Assembly: GCA_012838135.1 (NCBI GenBank)
Contig: DUPV01000072.1
Location: 20,771-84,770, forward strand
DNA from: Clostridiaceae bacterium
Lineage (GTDB): Bacteria > Bacillota > Clostridia > Saccharofermentanales > DTU023
Reading direction: 5' to 3'
Length of the DNA: 64,000 nt
Part shown: positions 15,465-24,337 of the stretch, piece by piece
Numbering within the stretch: the stretch's first letter is position 1
Layout of the letters: every line of letters starts with the position of its first letter
Position numbers and translations under genes: made by a program
The notes under the pieces: generated by a model
What the model was told of the DNA's origin: nothing
The model's input: the letters and a program-made list of their open reading frames with translations, nothing else
Databases searched by the model: none

Positions 15465-17771
15465 ATGTTCACAAAGATTATCAGAAACGATTTAAAAGGA
15501 TCAAAGCTTATAAGCTTTACCATTTTCAGCTTCATTTTATTCGCAAGTTTTTTATTAAGCACGGTCGGAATTGTTGCCGTTAACTTAAGTGCATCGGTCA
15601 ATCTTTTTGCAGAAAATGCCAAAGCACCTCATTTTCTGCAAATGCACATGGGGAATTTTGATTCTGAAAGCATGCTATCTTTTGCCCAAAATAACAAGCA
15701 TGTGCAGGATTATCAAACTATGCCTTTTTTGAATGTGGATGCAAGTGACATTTTAGTAAACGGCATACGGTTCTCGGAAAACAGTCAGGATAACGGGTTT
15801 TCTTATCAAAGCGAAAATTTTGATTTTCTTTTGGATTTAGACAATCGCATCATCTATCCAAAGGAAAGTGAAATTTATATTCCACTCGTTTATTATATAA
15901 ATGGCAACTTGAAGATAGGAGACAATATCACCGTTTCAAATCGGGATTTTACAGTCAAAGGTGCCATTAGGGATGCTCAAATGTCTTCAATGCTTTCTTC
16001 ATCCAAGAGGTTTTTAATTCATCCGAACGATTATGAAAAGATTAAATCAATTGGCAGAGAAGAATTTTTAATCGAATTTTTGTTAAACGACCTTTCGAGT
16101 ATCAATATGTTTCAAGCCGATTATTCCAATGCTAACTTAGAAAGCAACGGGCCTACTATTACCTATTCAATCATCAGGCTGATGAATGCTCTGACCGATG
16201 GCATTATGATCGCCATACTTTCTTTAATCGCTATTTTAATAGTTATCGTCAGCTTTCTCTGTATACGCTTGACCCTGACAGCAAAGATCGAAGATGAATA
16301 TAAAACTATCGGCGTCTTAAAGGCGATCGGGATAAGGCTTTCCAACATTAAGAAAATCTATCAGGCGAAATATACTTTGCTATCTTTCTTAGGATGTGTA
16401 TTCGGTCTAATTCTTTCATTTGTTTTTTCCGGATTTTTTCTGCAAAATATTCGCATGTTTTTCGGCGAAAATGGAGCTGCACTACCCGCTGCCATCAGTG
16501 CTATTATAGGTGCCATGTTCATCTTTTTAATTGTCATGTTTTATATCAGTCGCTTTCTTAATCGATTAAAAAAGATGTCGCCCGCATCTGCAATCAATAC
16601 AGGTATTGTCTCGGATAGTGCATCAAAACTCAAATATTTTAAGCTAAGAAAACAAAAACTCCTGTCAACAGATTCATTTCTTGGCCTGAATCTTATTTTG
16701 ACACGTAAAAAGACCTATTTAACTTTCGTGATAATTCTAATCATTGCGTCATTTGTTATGATTTTACCTAATAACATTTATTCTTCCCTTGCATCTGACA
16801 AGTTCATAACCTATATGGGACTTGGAAACGGACAAGCTATGATGATATTGCCCGGCAGTGATCAATTAAACGATTTAGATACATACTTGAAAAATGATCA
16901 GGATGTTGGGGATTATGCCATTTATGACAATAAAAGTTATGAGTTTATGCTGGATGATAACACCGTGAGCAAGATGTGGCTTACTTTGGGCAATCACGAT
17001 CAATTCCCTGTTTTGTACACAACAGGTCATGCACCGCAACATGACAATGAGATTGCTCTTTCTTATTTAAATGCATCCGGTCTTGAGAAAGAAATCGGTG
17101 ATACCTTATCGCTTATTATTAACCGCCAGAGGATCGACCTTGTCATAACCGGAATCTATTCAGATATCACTAATGGCGGGAAAACCGCACGAGCAGCTTT
17201 TTCTGACGCAGTAACACCTTCTTTGAGCAAAAGCGTTCTGATGAACTTTAAGCAAGATATATCGGTCAATGAAAAAATAAAGTCCTTGGAACAAGTCTAT
17301 CCGAATGCTAAAGTGTACCATATCGAATCATATCGGGATGCTGTTTTCGGTTCAACCTTAAACAGTATCAGAACATCGGGTATCACTGCCATAATTTTGT
17401 CGATCGGCTTAACATTTTTAATCACACTTTTGTTTATCAATATGCTTGTTGTTAAGGATCGACAAAATATTTCGATCCTCAAGTCTGTCGGATTTACTTA
17501 TAAAAATCTGCGTAAACAGTATATGACCGGATCACTCTTACTTGTCATTGTCAGCATGATTTTGGGAATGCTGCTTGTAAGCACTTTAGGTCAAGCTATC
17601 GCAGGAAGTTTTATCCAAACAATGGGTATAGCGAATTTCAAATTTGATATAAACAAGCTTTTTGTTCTCTTTATAGCACCGATATGTATGGTAACAACTG
17701 TTTATATCGGAACCGGGCTTACTACTCGTTCAATTAAAGAAATGAAATTATCGGATTACATTAGGGGGTAA
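15465..17771 (+). CDS. FtsX-domain ABC transporter permease (two-module)
   Basis: A 768-residue permease with two FtsX domains: one helix near residues 18-40, an extracellular domain to about 240, three helices at roughly 245-270, 300-325 and 340-362, then a further helix near 425 and a second external domain, with three C-terminal helices (about 645-668, 695-720, 735-758). The cytoplasmic motif TIGVLKAIGI occurs in the first module and ISILKSVGFTYKNLR in the second. It starts three bases after the MFS gene and works with the next gene. Such permeases drive mechanotransmission or extrusion of peptides and lipids rather than uptake. Confidence 0.85.
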   Translation: MFTKIIRNDLKGSKLISFTIFSFILFASFLLSTVGIVAVNLSASVNLFAENAKAPHFLQMHMGNFDSESMLSFAQNNKHVQDYQTMPFLNVDASDILVNGIRFSENSQDNGFSYQSENFDFLLDLDNRIIYPKESEIYIPLVYYINGNLKIGDNITVSNRDFTVKGAIRDAQMSSMLSSSKRFLIHPNDYEKIKSIGREEFLIEFLLNDLSSINMFQADYSNANLESNGPTITYSIIRLMNALTDGIMIAILSLIAILIVIVSFLCIRLTLTAKIEDEYKTIGVLKAIGIRLSNIKKIYQAKYTLLSFLGCVFGLILSFVFSGFFLQNIRMFFGENGAALPAAISAIIGAMFIFLIVMFYISRFLNRLKKMSPASAINTGIVSDSASKLKYFKLRKQKLLSTDSFLGLNLILTRKKTYLTFVIILIIASFVMILPNNIYSSLASDKFITYMGLGNGQAMMILPGSDQLNDLDTYLKNDQDVGDYAIYDNKSYEFMLDDNTVSKMWLTLGNHDQFPVLYTTGHAPQHDNEIALSYLNASGLEKEIGDTLSLIINRQRIDLVITGIYSDITNGGKTARAAFSDAVTPSLSKSVLMNFKQDISVNEKIKSLEQVYPNAKVYHIESYRDAVFGSTLNSIRTSGITAIILSIGLTFLITLLFINMLVVKDRQNISILKSVGFTYKNLRKQYMTGSLLLVIVSMILGMLLVSTLGQAIAGSFIQTMGIANFKFDINKLFVLFIAPICMVTTVYIGTGLTTRSIKEMKLSDYIRG

Positions 17772-17773
17772 AT

Positions 17774-18523
17774 ATGACTAGAATCATTGAAGCACAAAAA
17801 ATCACTAAAATATTTGGTCAGGAAAAAAATCAGACAATCGCTCTAAACGATGTATCTATTTTCATTACGGCAAATGAATTTGTTTGCGTGATGGGACCTT
17901 CCGGATCAGGCAAATCAACACTTTTATTTGCTGTAAGTGGAATGGATATGATTGATAAGGGTAGCGTTTCTATTAATGGGGTACCACTTTACGACATGGA
18001 TGAACAAAAGCTGGCAGACTTTAGACGCAAAAAAATGGGGTTTGTGTTTCAAAATCCCACAATGCTTCCCAGTTTAGATATTTTAGATAATATAATGCTT
18101 CCGAGCTACGAAGATTATAAAAAAGACAAATCGAAATTGAGTCAAATGGCGCTCAAGTTGATGAAATTGACCGGTATAGAAGGTATTGAGAATCGAAAAA
18201 TAACCGAAGTTTCCGGCGGGCAGCTCCAAAGGGCATCCATTTGCCGAGCCATTCTGCATAATCCGGATATCCTGTTCGGAGATGAACCGACCGGTGCTCT
18301 AAATTCAAAATCATCTGAGGAAATTTTGGACATATTTGAACAGCTGAACAAGAAGGGTATGACCATCCTGCTCGTTACCCACGATCCGAAAGTTGCAGCA
18401 AGAGCCGGAAGGATTATATTCATGAAGGACGGCGCTTTAGAATCAGAACTTAATTTTGAAAATGAAAATCAGCATACGAGATTAGACCTTATTAACCAAA
18501 AAATGTCTGAGCTGGGCATATAG
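17774..18523 (+). CDS. ABC transporter ATPase (LolD/MacB type)
   Basis: A 249-residue ATPase with Walker A GPSGSGKST, Q-loop FVFQNPTMLPSLDILDNIMLP, signature VSGGQLQRASICRAIL, Walker B ILFGDEPTGALNSKSS and switch VTHDP. The DEPTGALN form is typical of MacB/LolD/BceA-type ATPases that pair with FtsX permeases. It follows the permease by two bases and ends the four-gene cassette. Confidence 0.9.
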   Translation: MTRIIEAQKITKIFGQEKNQTIALNDVSIFITANEFVCVMGPSGSGKSTLLFAVSGMDMIDKGSVSINGVPLYDMDEQKLADFRRKKMGFVFQNPTMLPSLDILDNIMLPSYEDYKKDKSKLSQMALKLMKLTGIEGIENRKITEVSGGQLQRASICRAILHNPDILFGDEPTGALNSKSSEEILDIFEQLNKKGMTILLVTHDPKVAARAGRIIFMKDGALESELNFENENQHTRLDLINQKMSELGI

Positions 18524-18605
18524 GGATTTGCTGTTAGAAATCCGATTCTATTTGATTTTTTAATTCAAGTAAAACCTCAATATACTCGTCAGGTAAGTCT
18601 GAATT

Positions 18606-19487
18606 TCAATTGGAATTGTCTAAAAATTTATCTAGTTCAGGTAAAATTTGCCTGGCCTGACGATAGCCTTGTTGGTAGTTGGCTTCCAAAGCAGCCAAAT
18701 CCCGACAGCTACTGTCAATTGCCATCTTCTCCGGATAGATTAAAAAAGCCTGACCGGATTTTTTCAATGCTGAAAGTTCGTCCAGAGTTTTATTATAGTT
18801 GAAATGACGTTTAGTCAGCAGTTTAAATAATTGAGGGTACCTTCTTAAATAAAGACGTAAAAAAGGCATATGCGACTGTGCCGATTTGCGATAACCTTTT
18901 TCACGGGTCAATACGACAACAAAGCGGTTCATTCCGTCATTTTTTGCAGTTTCAAGTTCTATACCGTTGCGCAAACCGCCATCAAAATAGATTTTTCCAT
19001 CAATAGTCAAAGGTGGCATCATAATGGGTAAAGTAGAAGAAGCTCTTACTGCTTGAACTACGTCTTCGAGTTTGGTGAGTTGCGTTTTATCCCAAAATCG
19101 CGGTAAAGCCGAATCTGCTTCGATTGCACTGATTTTCATACGAGCCGGATTTGCATTAAAAGTTGATATGTCAAAAGGTAAAATACTATGACAGGTTTCT
19201 TCATAGATCCACTTAGCATTAAAGAAGCCATTGCCTTTCACAAAATGTTTCCAGCCGCCAAATTCAGGATATTTTGCCAAATCAATAAAAGACTCTTTGG
19301 CACGTTTTTGATCACGCGAAAGATAGTTAACAGTACAGGAAGCTCCTGCTGAAACTCCGCAAACGTAATCAAAATAATATTTTTCTTCTAAAAACACATT
19401 GAGTACACCGGAGCTGAAACTGGCACGCATGCCTCCACCTTCAAATATTAACGCTACATTATGAATATTGTTTTTCAGCTTTTCCAT
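18606..19487 (-). CDS. Patatin-like phospholipase
   Basis: A 293-residue serine lipase of the RssA/YjjU type. The oxyanion motif is EGGGMRASFSSGVL, the nucleophile elbow is GVSAGAS (Ser near residue 46) and the dyad aspartate lies in FDGGLRNGIE near residue 165. No signal peptide is seen, so it is cytoplasmic. A tail motif typical of the family is FLIYPEKMAID. It is encoded just downstream of pullulanase on the same strand, without an obvious functional link. Confidence 0.85.
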   Translation of the reverse strand: MEKLKNNIHNVALIFEGGGMRASFSSGVLNVFLEEKYYFDYVCGVSAGASCTVNYLSRDQKRAKESFIDLAKYPEFGGWKHFVKGNGFFNAKWIYEETCHSILPFDISTFNANPARMKISAIEADSALPRFWDKTQLTKLEDVVQAVRASSTLPIMMPPLTIDGKIYFDGGLRNGIELETAKNDGMNRFVVVLTREKGYRKSAQSHMPFLRLYLRRYPQLFKLLTKRHFNYNKTLDELSALKKSGQAFLIYPEKMAIDSSCRDLAALEANYQQGYRQARQILPELDKFLDNSN

Positions 19488-19521
19488 ATTAAACTAAATT
19501 TTGAATCACATATTCAGTGCA

Positions 19522-21507
19522 CTAAATCTCTGAATCAGTTAGTAAATCAGTTTCAGGTGCGGGACAGCCGTTGATTTTTTCCAGGACCAGAGTTGAGAGC
19601 GGACTGATGTTAATCATATTACCGCCTTCCTCCAGTTCCAGGATTCTTGGTTGATCTATAAAGTATCCGTTATCGGCAAAATATATTTTGTAGGTTCCGG
19701 CATCAATTAAAGTCGGACTGAAACCCTCAGAGGCATTAAAGAATACCCAAAAATCAACATGATGAGAATTTTCACTGTGGATACGCATTTTAATTAAATG
19801 ATCCGATAAAAAATCTACTTGAACATTTTTCAAAATCTCATTGAATGTATGATAATGGAAAACCTGATGTTCCTTGCGGAATTGGACTAAAGCACGAAAA
19901 TAATCGACTGAATAACGATTTGTTTGAGACCAGACTATTTGATTGACTGAATCCGGTGAATTATAGCTATTCGGATTACCGAATTTTGTACGCATAAATT
20001 CTTGTCCGGAATGGATAAATGCCACACCTTGTGAGAGCAAAACCATACTGTTCGCCAAGTTCTGTCTGCGTTCATATTCTTCAAAACTTCGCATCGGTAA
20101 AGAAGAAGTAATTTGATCAAATAAAGTATAATTGTCGTGTGCTGCAACATATTGAACCATTTGGCCCGGTCTGAAATAACGTTCAGCCAACAGATCATAG
20201 TTGAGAAAATTAGAATCGGTTTCACCGCCGGCAGCAAATCCTTGAGTGTATTTATCAAATACATTGCCGCGGATCGAGTTGCGAAATTGATCATTAAAGA
20301 AACCGATGCCGCGTAATATATGCGAACGGGCTGCCGTTGTACGTAAAACTTCCGGCAAGACATCGCCCATATTCCAACCTTCACCGAGCATAATGATCGA
20401 GGGATCAATTTCGTCCAATTGCTCACGAACAGTCCGCATGGTAAATACATCAAGAATACCTAAAAGATCAAATCTGAAACCGTCTAAATTGTATTCTTGT
20501 GCCCAATATAAAACGCTGTCCGTAATATATTTACTGACCATACTTCTTTCACTTGCGACTTCATTGCCGCAAAAAGTTCCGTTTGCCAGTTTACCGTCGG
20601 CCGTATGACGAAAATAATAACCCGGAACCAAAACCGTAAAAGGATGTGCCGTAACGTCGTAAACATGATTATAAACCACATCCATAATGACTCTCAAACC
20701 TTTGTCATGGAGAGCCTGAATCATCTCTTTAACTTCACGAATTCTGGCTAGCGGATTATAAGGATCAGTTGCAAATGAACCCTCCGGCACATTATAATTG
20801 GCAGGATCATAACCCCAATTATATTCAAACGAAGGATGTTCTTCGTTAACGGTTGCAAAATCATAAAAGGGCATCAACTGAACATGGGTTATGCCAAGAG
20901 AAGTCAAATAATCCAGACCGACTGGCAAACCATCCTGATTGGTTCGACCGGTTTCCGTTAATCCCAGATATTTACCTTTATGTTCTATGTCTGTATCGGG
21001 ATAAATGGTAAAATCACGAATACTCATTTCATAGATAACTGCATCAACCGATCTGGTAAAATCCATTCTGCGTTGATTCCAGTTTTCCGGTTGGGTTCGA
21101 TCTAAATCCAATACGACCGAATGACCGCTGTTAACTGTTGTCGCAATACTATACGGATCATGACAGATTCTCTGCTCACCGTTATCATAAGTAACACGCA
21201 AACGATAAATTAACAAATGAAGATCAGTATCAATTTTTAAATTCCAGACACCCTTTTCCAGATATTCCATCGGCCAGACTGCCACCGGTTCAACAGGAAT
21301 ATCATAATCCTCCGACCAAAATCCATAACTGAGAATCTCAATATTTTTGACAACCGGAGACCATACTTTAAAGACTGTTCTGCTTTTTTTATATACAAAA
21401 CCCAATTTTCCGGAAAAATGATAATCCTGGCGAAATTCTAAAGAACCATAATCATATTTTTCCAAAAAAGGATTTACAAAATTATAGTAATCTTTTTGAG
21501 ATTGCAT
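19522..21507 (-). CDS. pulA: Type I pullulanase (GH13)
   Basis: A 661-residue debranching enzyme cleaving alpha-1,6 bonds in pullulan, amylopectin or glycogen. An N-terminal CBM48-like domain (about 40-140) precedes the TIM barrel. The type I marker YNWGYDPANYNVPEGS is present, and the catalytic residues sit in LDGFRFDLLG (Asp), IMLGEGWN (Glu) and VAAHDNYTL (Asp). There is no signal peptide, so it acts on internal glycogen or imported maltodextrins. A second GH13 gene with a sugar transporter lies near 38.9-42.2 kb. Confidence 0.92.
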   Translation of the reverse strand: MQSQKDYYNFVNPFLEKYDYGSLEFRQDYHFSGKLGFVYKKSRTVFKVWSPVVKNIEILSYGFWSEDYDIPVEPVAVWPMEYLEKGVWNLKIDTDLHLLIYRLRVTYDNGEQRICHDPYSIATTVNSGHSVVLDLDRTQPENWNQRRMDFTRSVDAVIYEMSIRDFTIYPDTDIEHKGKYLGLTETGRTNQDGLPVGLDYLTSLGITHVQLMPFYDFATVNEEHPSFEYNWGYDPANYNVPEGSFATDPYNPLARIREVKEMIQALHDKGLRVIMDVVYNHVYDVTAHPFTVLVPGYYFRHTADGKLANGTFCGNEVASERSMVSKYITDSVLYWAQEYNLDGFRFDLLGILDVFTMRTVREQLDEIDPSIIMLGEGWNMGDVLPEVLRTTAARSHILRGIGFFNDQFRNSIRGNVFDKYTQGFAAGGETDSNFLNYDLLAERYFRPGQMVQYVAAHDNYTLFDQITSSLPMRSFEEYERRQNLANSMVLLSQGVAFIHSGQEFMRTKFGNPNSYNSPDSVNQIVWSQTNRYSVDYFRALVQFRKEHQVFHYHTFNEILKNVQVDFLSDHLIKMRIHSENSHHVDFWVFFNASEGFSPTLIDAGTYKIYFADNGYFIDQPRILELEEGGNMINISPLSTLVLEKINGCPAPETDLLTDSEI

Positions 21508-21644
21508 CTTACTTCTGTCCTAACTTTAAAAATGTATCATTCTATGATATCTCATAATGAACTTCTGTATGTTAAATAAATATTCAACGTATGTTAACTG
21601 TTATCCGGCATTACGCCCAAAGTGTATCGTCCTTCAATGAATAA

Positions 21645-22358
21645 CTAAATCCAAAGTCCTCCGTTAACATTAATTACTTCACCTGTTATGTATTCCTGTT
21701 CAGCTAAAAACAATGCTGTTTGAGCGATCTCTTCCGGTTTGCCCAAACGTAATAACGGAATTTCCCGGATCAGTTTTTTAATTTCAGCTGACGAGTAGTC
21801 ATTTAACATATCCGTGTCAATCACTCCCGGAGCAATTGCATTAACCCTTACGTTACATGGTGCCAATTCTTTGGCTAAAGCCTTCGTCAGGCCGATAATT
21901 CCGGCTTTCATCGTCGAATAATGAACTTCACAGGCTGCACCCGTTACACCCCAAATTGAGCTGATATTAATGATGCAACCTGATTTTTGTTTAACCATCC
22001 CGGGATAAACTTTTTGTGCTAATAAAAAATATGCTTTTAAATTCGTTGCTTGAATTTTATCCCAATCCGCCTCTGTAATTTGATCAAATAATTTGTTTTC
22101 TGCAATCGAAGCATTATTAATTAAAACATCAAGCGGTTGCTCAATTTTTGAAAACAAAAGATCAATTTCTGATTTATTGCTAAGTTCAACCGGAAGCGGA
22201 ATCAGATTGGTCGGATCAGGCAAGGTTTTTTGCAATTCAAATAAGCTATCTTTAGTCCGGTTATAAGTTGCATAAACCTGATAATCATTAGCTAAAAATA
22301 AGTTTGTCATCGCATATCCGATGCCACGAGATCCACCGGTAATTAAAATACTCTTCAT
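21645..22358 (-). CDS. Short-chain dehydrogenase/reductase (FabG/YmfI-like)
   Basis: A 237-residue classical SDR: cofactor motif TGGSRGIGYA at the N-terminus, LINNASIAENK, catalytic serine in INISSIWG and YSTMKAG (Tyr-x-x-x-Lys), then IAPGVIDTDML. Length and the MKSILITGGSRGIG opening fit FabG-like reductases, including the elongation factor P 5-aminopentanone reductase branch (YmfI). Which substrate it uses cannot be decided here. Confidence 0.8.
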   Translation of the reverse strand: MKSILITGGSRGIGYAMTNLFLANDYQVYATYNRTKDSLFELQKTLPDPTNLIPLPVELSNKSEIDLLFSKIEQPLDVLINNASIAENKLFDQITEADWDKIQATNLKAYFLLAQKVYPGMVKQKSGCIINISSIWGVTGAACEVHYSTMKAGIIGLTKALAKELAPCNVRVNAIAPGVIDTDMLNDYSSAEIKKLIREIPLLRLGKPEEIAQTALFLAEQEYITGEVINVNGGLWI

Positions 22359-22816
22359 ACACGTCTCTTTGTTTATCTTCTCGCAAATACATTAAAAGTA
22401 TTATACATTAAGAAATGATAATAATTGGCATATATGTTACACAATTATCTTAAAAAATCGTTACACCAGTTTTTAATGTTTTTTATTAAAATATTATTAA
22501 ACTATGTTTTTAATGTTCTTATCTGCAATAATCATTTATAATATTAATAGTTTGTCACCTGTGTAGCTTATTGTTAATTGTAATACAAGAAGCCTAAAAC
22601 AGTTTTTAGTATAGCAAAAATATTCTAGCAATATTATTGTTTGTTTGACAAATATTTGCTTGAAATTTCAATGCAGAGTGAATTTTATTATAAATGAAAC
22701 TCAATTTTAGTTTAACTTGAATTAAAGCGTAAATTTCGATGTTGTAATTAACAATAATAAAATTTTAGAATAAGCATTAAAAACACAAAAAAACAGCTGA
22801 TTTCGGGAGAATTAAA
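22359..22816. other. AT-rich intergenic region between divergent genes
   Basis: About 460 bases separate the SDR gene (minus) and murC (plus). It must hold both promoters; candidate -35 boxes TTGACA (22645) and TTGAAA (22660) occur, but neither has a convincing -10 at proper distance. I see no conserved riboswitch. Confidence 0.4.
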
Positions 22817-24274
22817 ATGCAACTAAATACAGAACAATTAAAAGTATTAATTTTTAAACCGAATAATAAAATTTATTTCGTCGGTATCGGCGGCATTTCA
22901 ATGTGTGGCTTGGCTGAATTGGCACAACATCATGGGATGCAAGTTGCAGGATCCGATTTGCACTCTAACAATCGTACCAAATATCTTGAATCTTTGGGTA
23001 TTGCAATTAACTATCAGCAAACGGCAGACAATATTGAAATGTTTGCGCCGGATGTTGTCGTTTATACATTAGCTGTGCCGGTTGATAATCCGGAAAGAAT
23101 CAAAGCTCGTGAACTCGGCATTCCGGAGATTGAACGTGCCGTTTATCTTGGGTTGCTAAATCAGAATTTTAAGCGTTCAATCAACATTGCCGGAACCAAT
23201 GGCAAAACTACAACAACAGCCATGTGCTCTTTGATTTTGATTGAACAGGGCTTAGATCCTACAGTTCATCTGGGTGCTGAACTGAAACAATTCAAAACTA
23301 CCGTCAGACCAGGCTCAGATAATCATTTGATGGTTTCAGAAGCTTGTGAATTCGGCAGAAGTTTCCTTCATTTTTATTCGACGACGGCAGCCGTATTAAA
23401 TATCGACCATGACCATCTTGATGTTTTCCCGACAATTGAAGATGTTATTTATGCTTTTGCAGAATTTGTCGCTTTACTCGACCCGGGTTCAAACCTGGTT
23501 GTACCGGCATTTGATCCGTCAATTCCAAAAATGCTGGAGCAGGCATATTTACTCAATCCGGCAATCCGATATAAATTGAATATCTTCAGTTTCGGTTATC
23601 CGCAAGACAGATTTGCAGGACAAAAACCTGATCTGTGTTGTGACAAATTGGATTTTGTTGAAGGCTATCCGCACTTCAGACTAAGTCTTTCCGGAGAGTA
23701 TTTCGGAAATTTCAATCTCAAAATCCCGGGGAAATTTAATGTAGATAATGCAATGGCAGCAATTGCTTGTGCCTACTTAAACGGAGCGGAGACCGAAGCT
23801 GCTCGCAAAGCACTGGCTGAATTCGCAGGAGCTGAAGGCAGATTTACTGAAACCGGATATTATAACGGCGCCAGAATTATCGCCGACTATGCCCATCACC
23901 CGAACTCAATTACCAAAACTTTACAAGCTGCCGAAAACATCCCGCACAAAAATCTCTATGCCGTTTTTCAACCGATCACATATAGTCGAGCCAAAGGTTT
24001 CGCAGACGGTTTTGTCGAAGCTTTAGCAAAAGCAAAAAATCCGATTTTAATGGAAGTTTATGATGACCGGGAAAAAGATCACAATTTTTCTTCTGAAATA
24101 ATTGCTGAACGAATTAAAGAAAAAGGCGTTAATGCATTATTTTTCAATTCCCTCACCGAACTGGATAATTATTTACGTAAAGTCCTGGCTGAGGGTGACT
24201 TGGCAATTATTATGGGACAAGACGTCAGAACCATTGCAGACAATCTCACCGGCAGAACCGATCACTTTATATAA
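22817..24274 (+). CDS. murC: UDP-N-acetylmuramate--L-alanine ligase
   Basis: A 485-residue Mur ligase that adds L-alanine to UDP-MurNAc in the cytoplasm. The N-terminal Rossmann motif is YFVGIGGISMCGLAELA, the ATP loop is IAGTNGKTTTTA, the central domain carries LNIDHDHLDVF and the C-terminal domain DYAHHPNSI. The usual EADE near the active site reads EACEFGRSF, a form I associate with clostridial MurC. GGGAG precedes the ATG. It is the only plus-strand gene in this block and stands alone rather than in a dcw cluster. Confidence 0.92.
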   Translation: MQLNTEQLKVLIFKPNNKIYFVGIGGISMCGLAELAQHHGMQVAGSDLHSNNRTKYLESLGIAINYQQTADNIEMFAPDVVVYTLAVPVDNPERIKARELGIPEIERAVYLGLLNQNFKRSINIAGTNGKTTTTAMCSLILIEQGLDPTVHLGAELKQFKTTVRPGSDNHLMVSEACEFGRSFLHFYSTTAAVLNIDHDHLDVFPTIEDVIYAFAEFVALLDPGSNLVVPAFDPSIPKMLEQAYLLNPAIRYKLNIFSFGYPQDRFAGQKPDLCCDKLDFVEGYPHFRLSLSGEYFGNFNLKIPGKFNVDNAMAAIACAYLNGAETEAARKALAEFAGAEGRFTETGYYNGARIIADYAHHPNSITKTLQAAENIPHKNLYAVFQPITYSRAKGFADGFVEALAKAKNPILMEVYDDREKDHNFSSEIIAERIKEKGVNALFFNSLTELDNYLRKVLAEGDLAIIMGQDVRTIADNLTGRTDHFI

Positions 24275-24337
24275 AGAACTCACATTAAATAAAAAACCGT
24301 TCAATCATTCGTAGCTTATAAAAATTGCATTTTTTTA

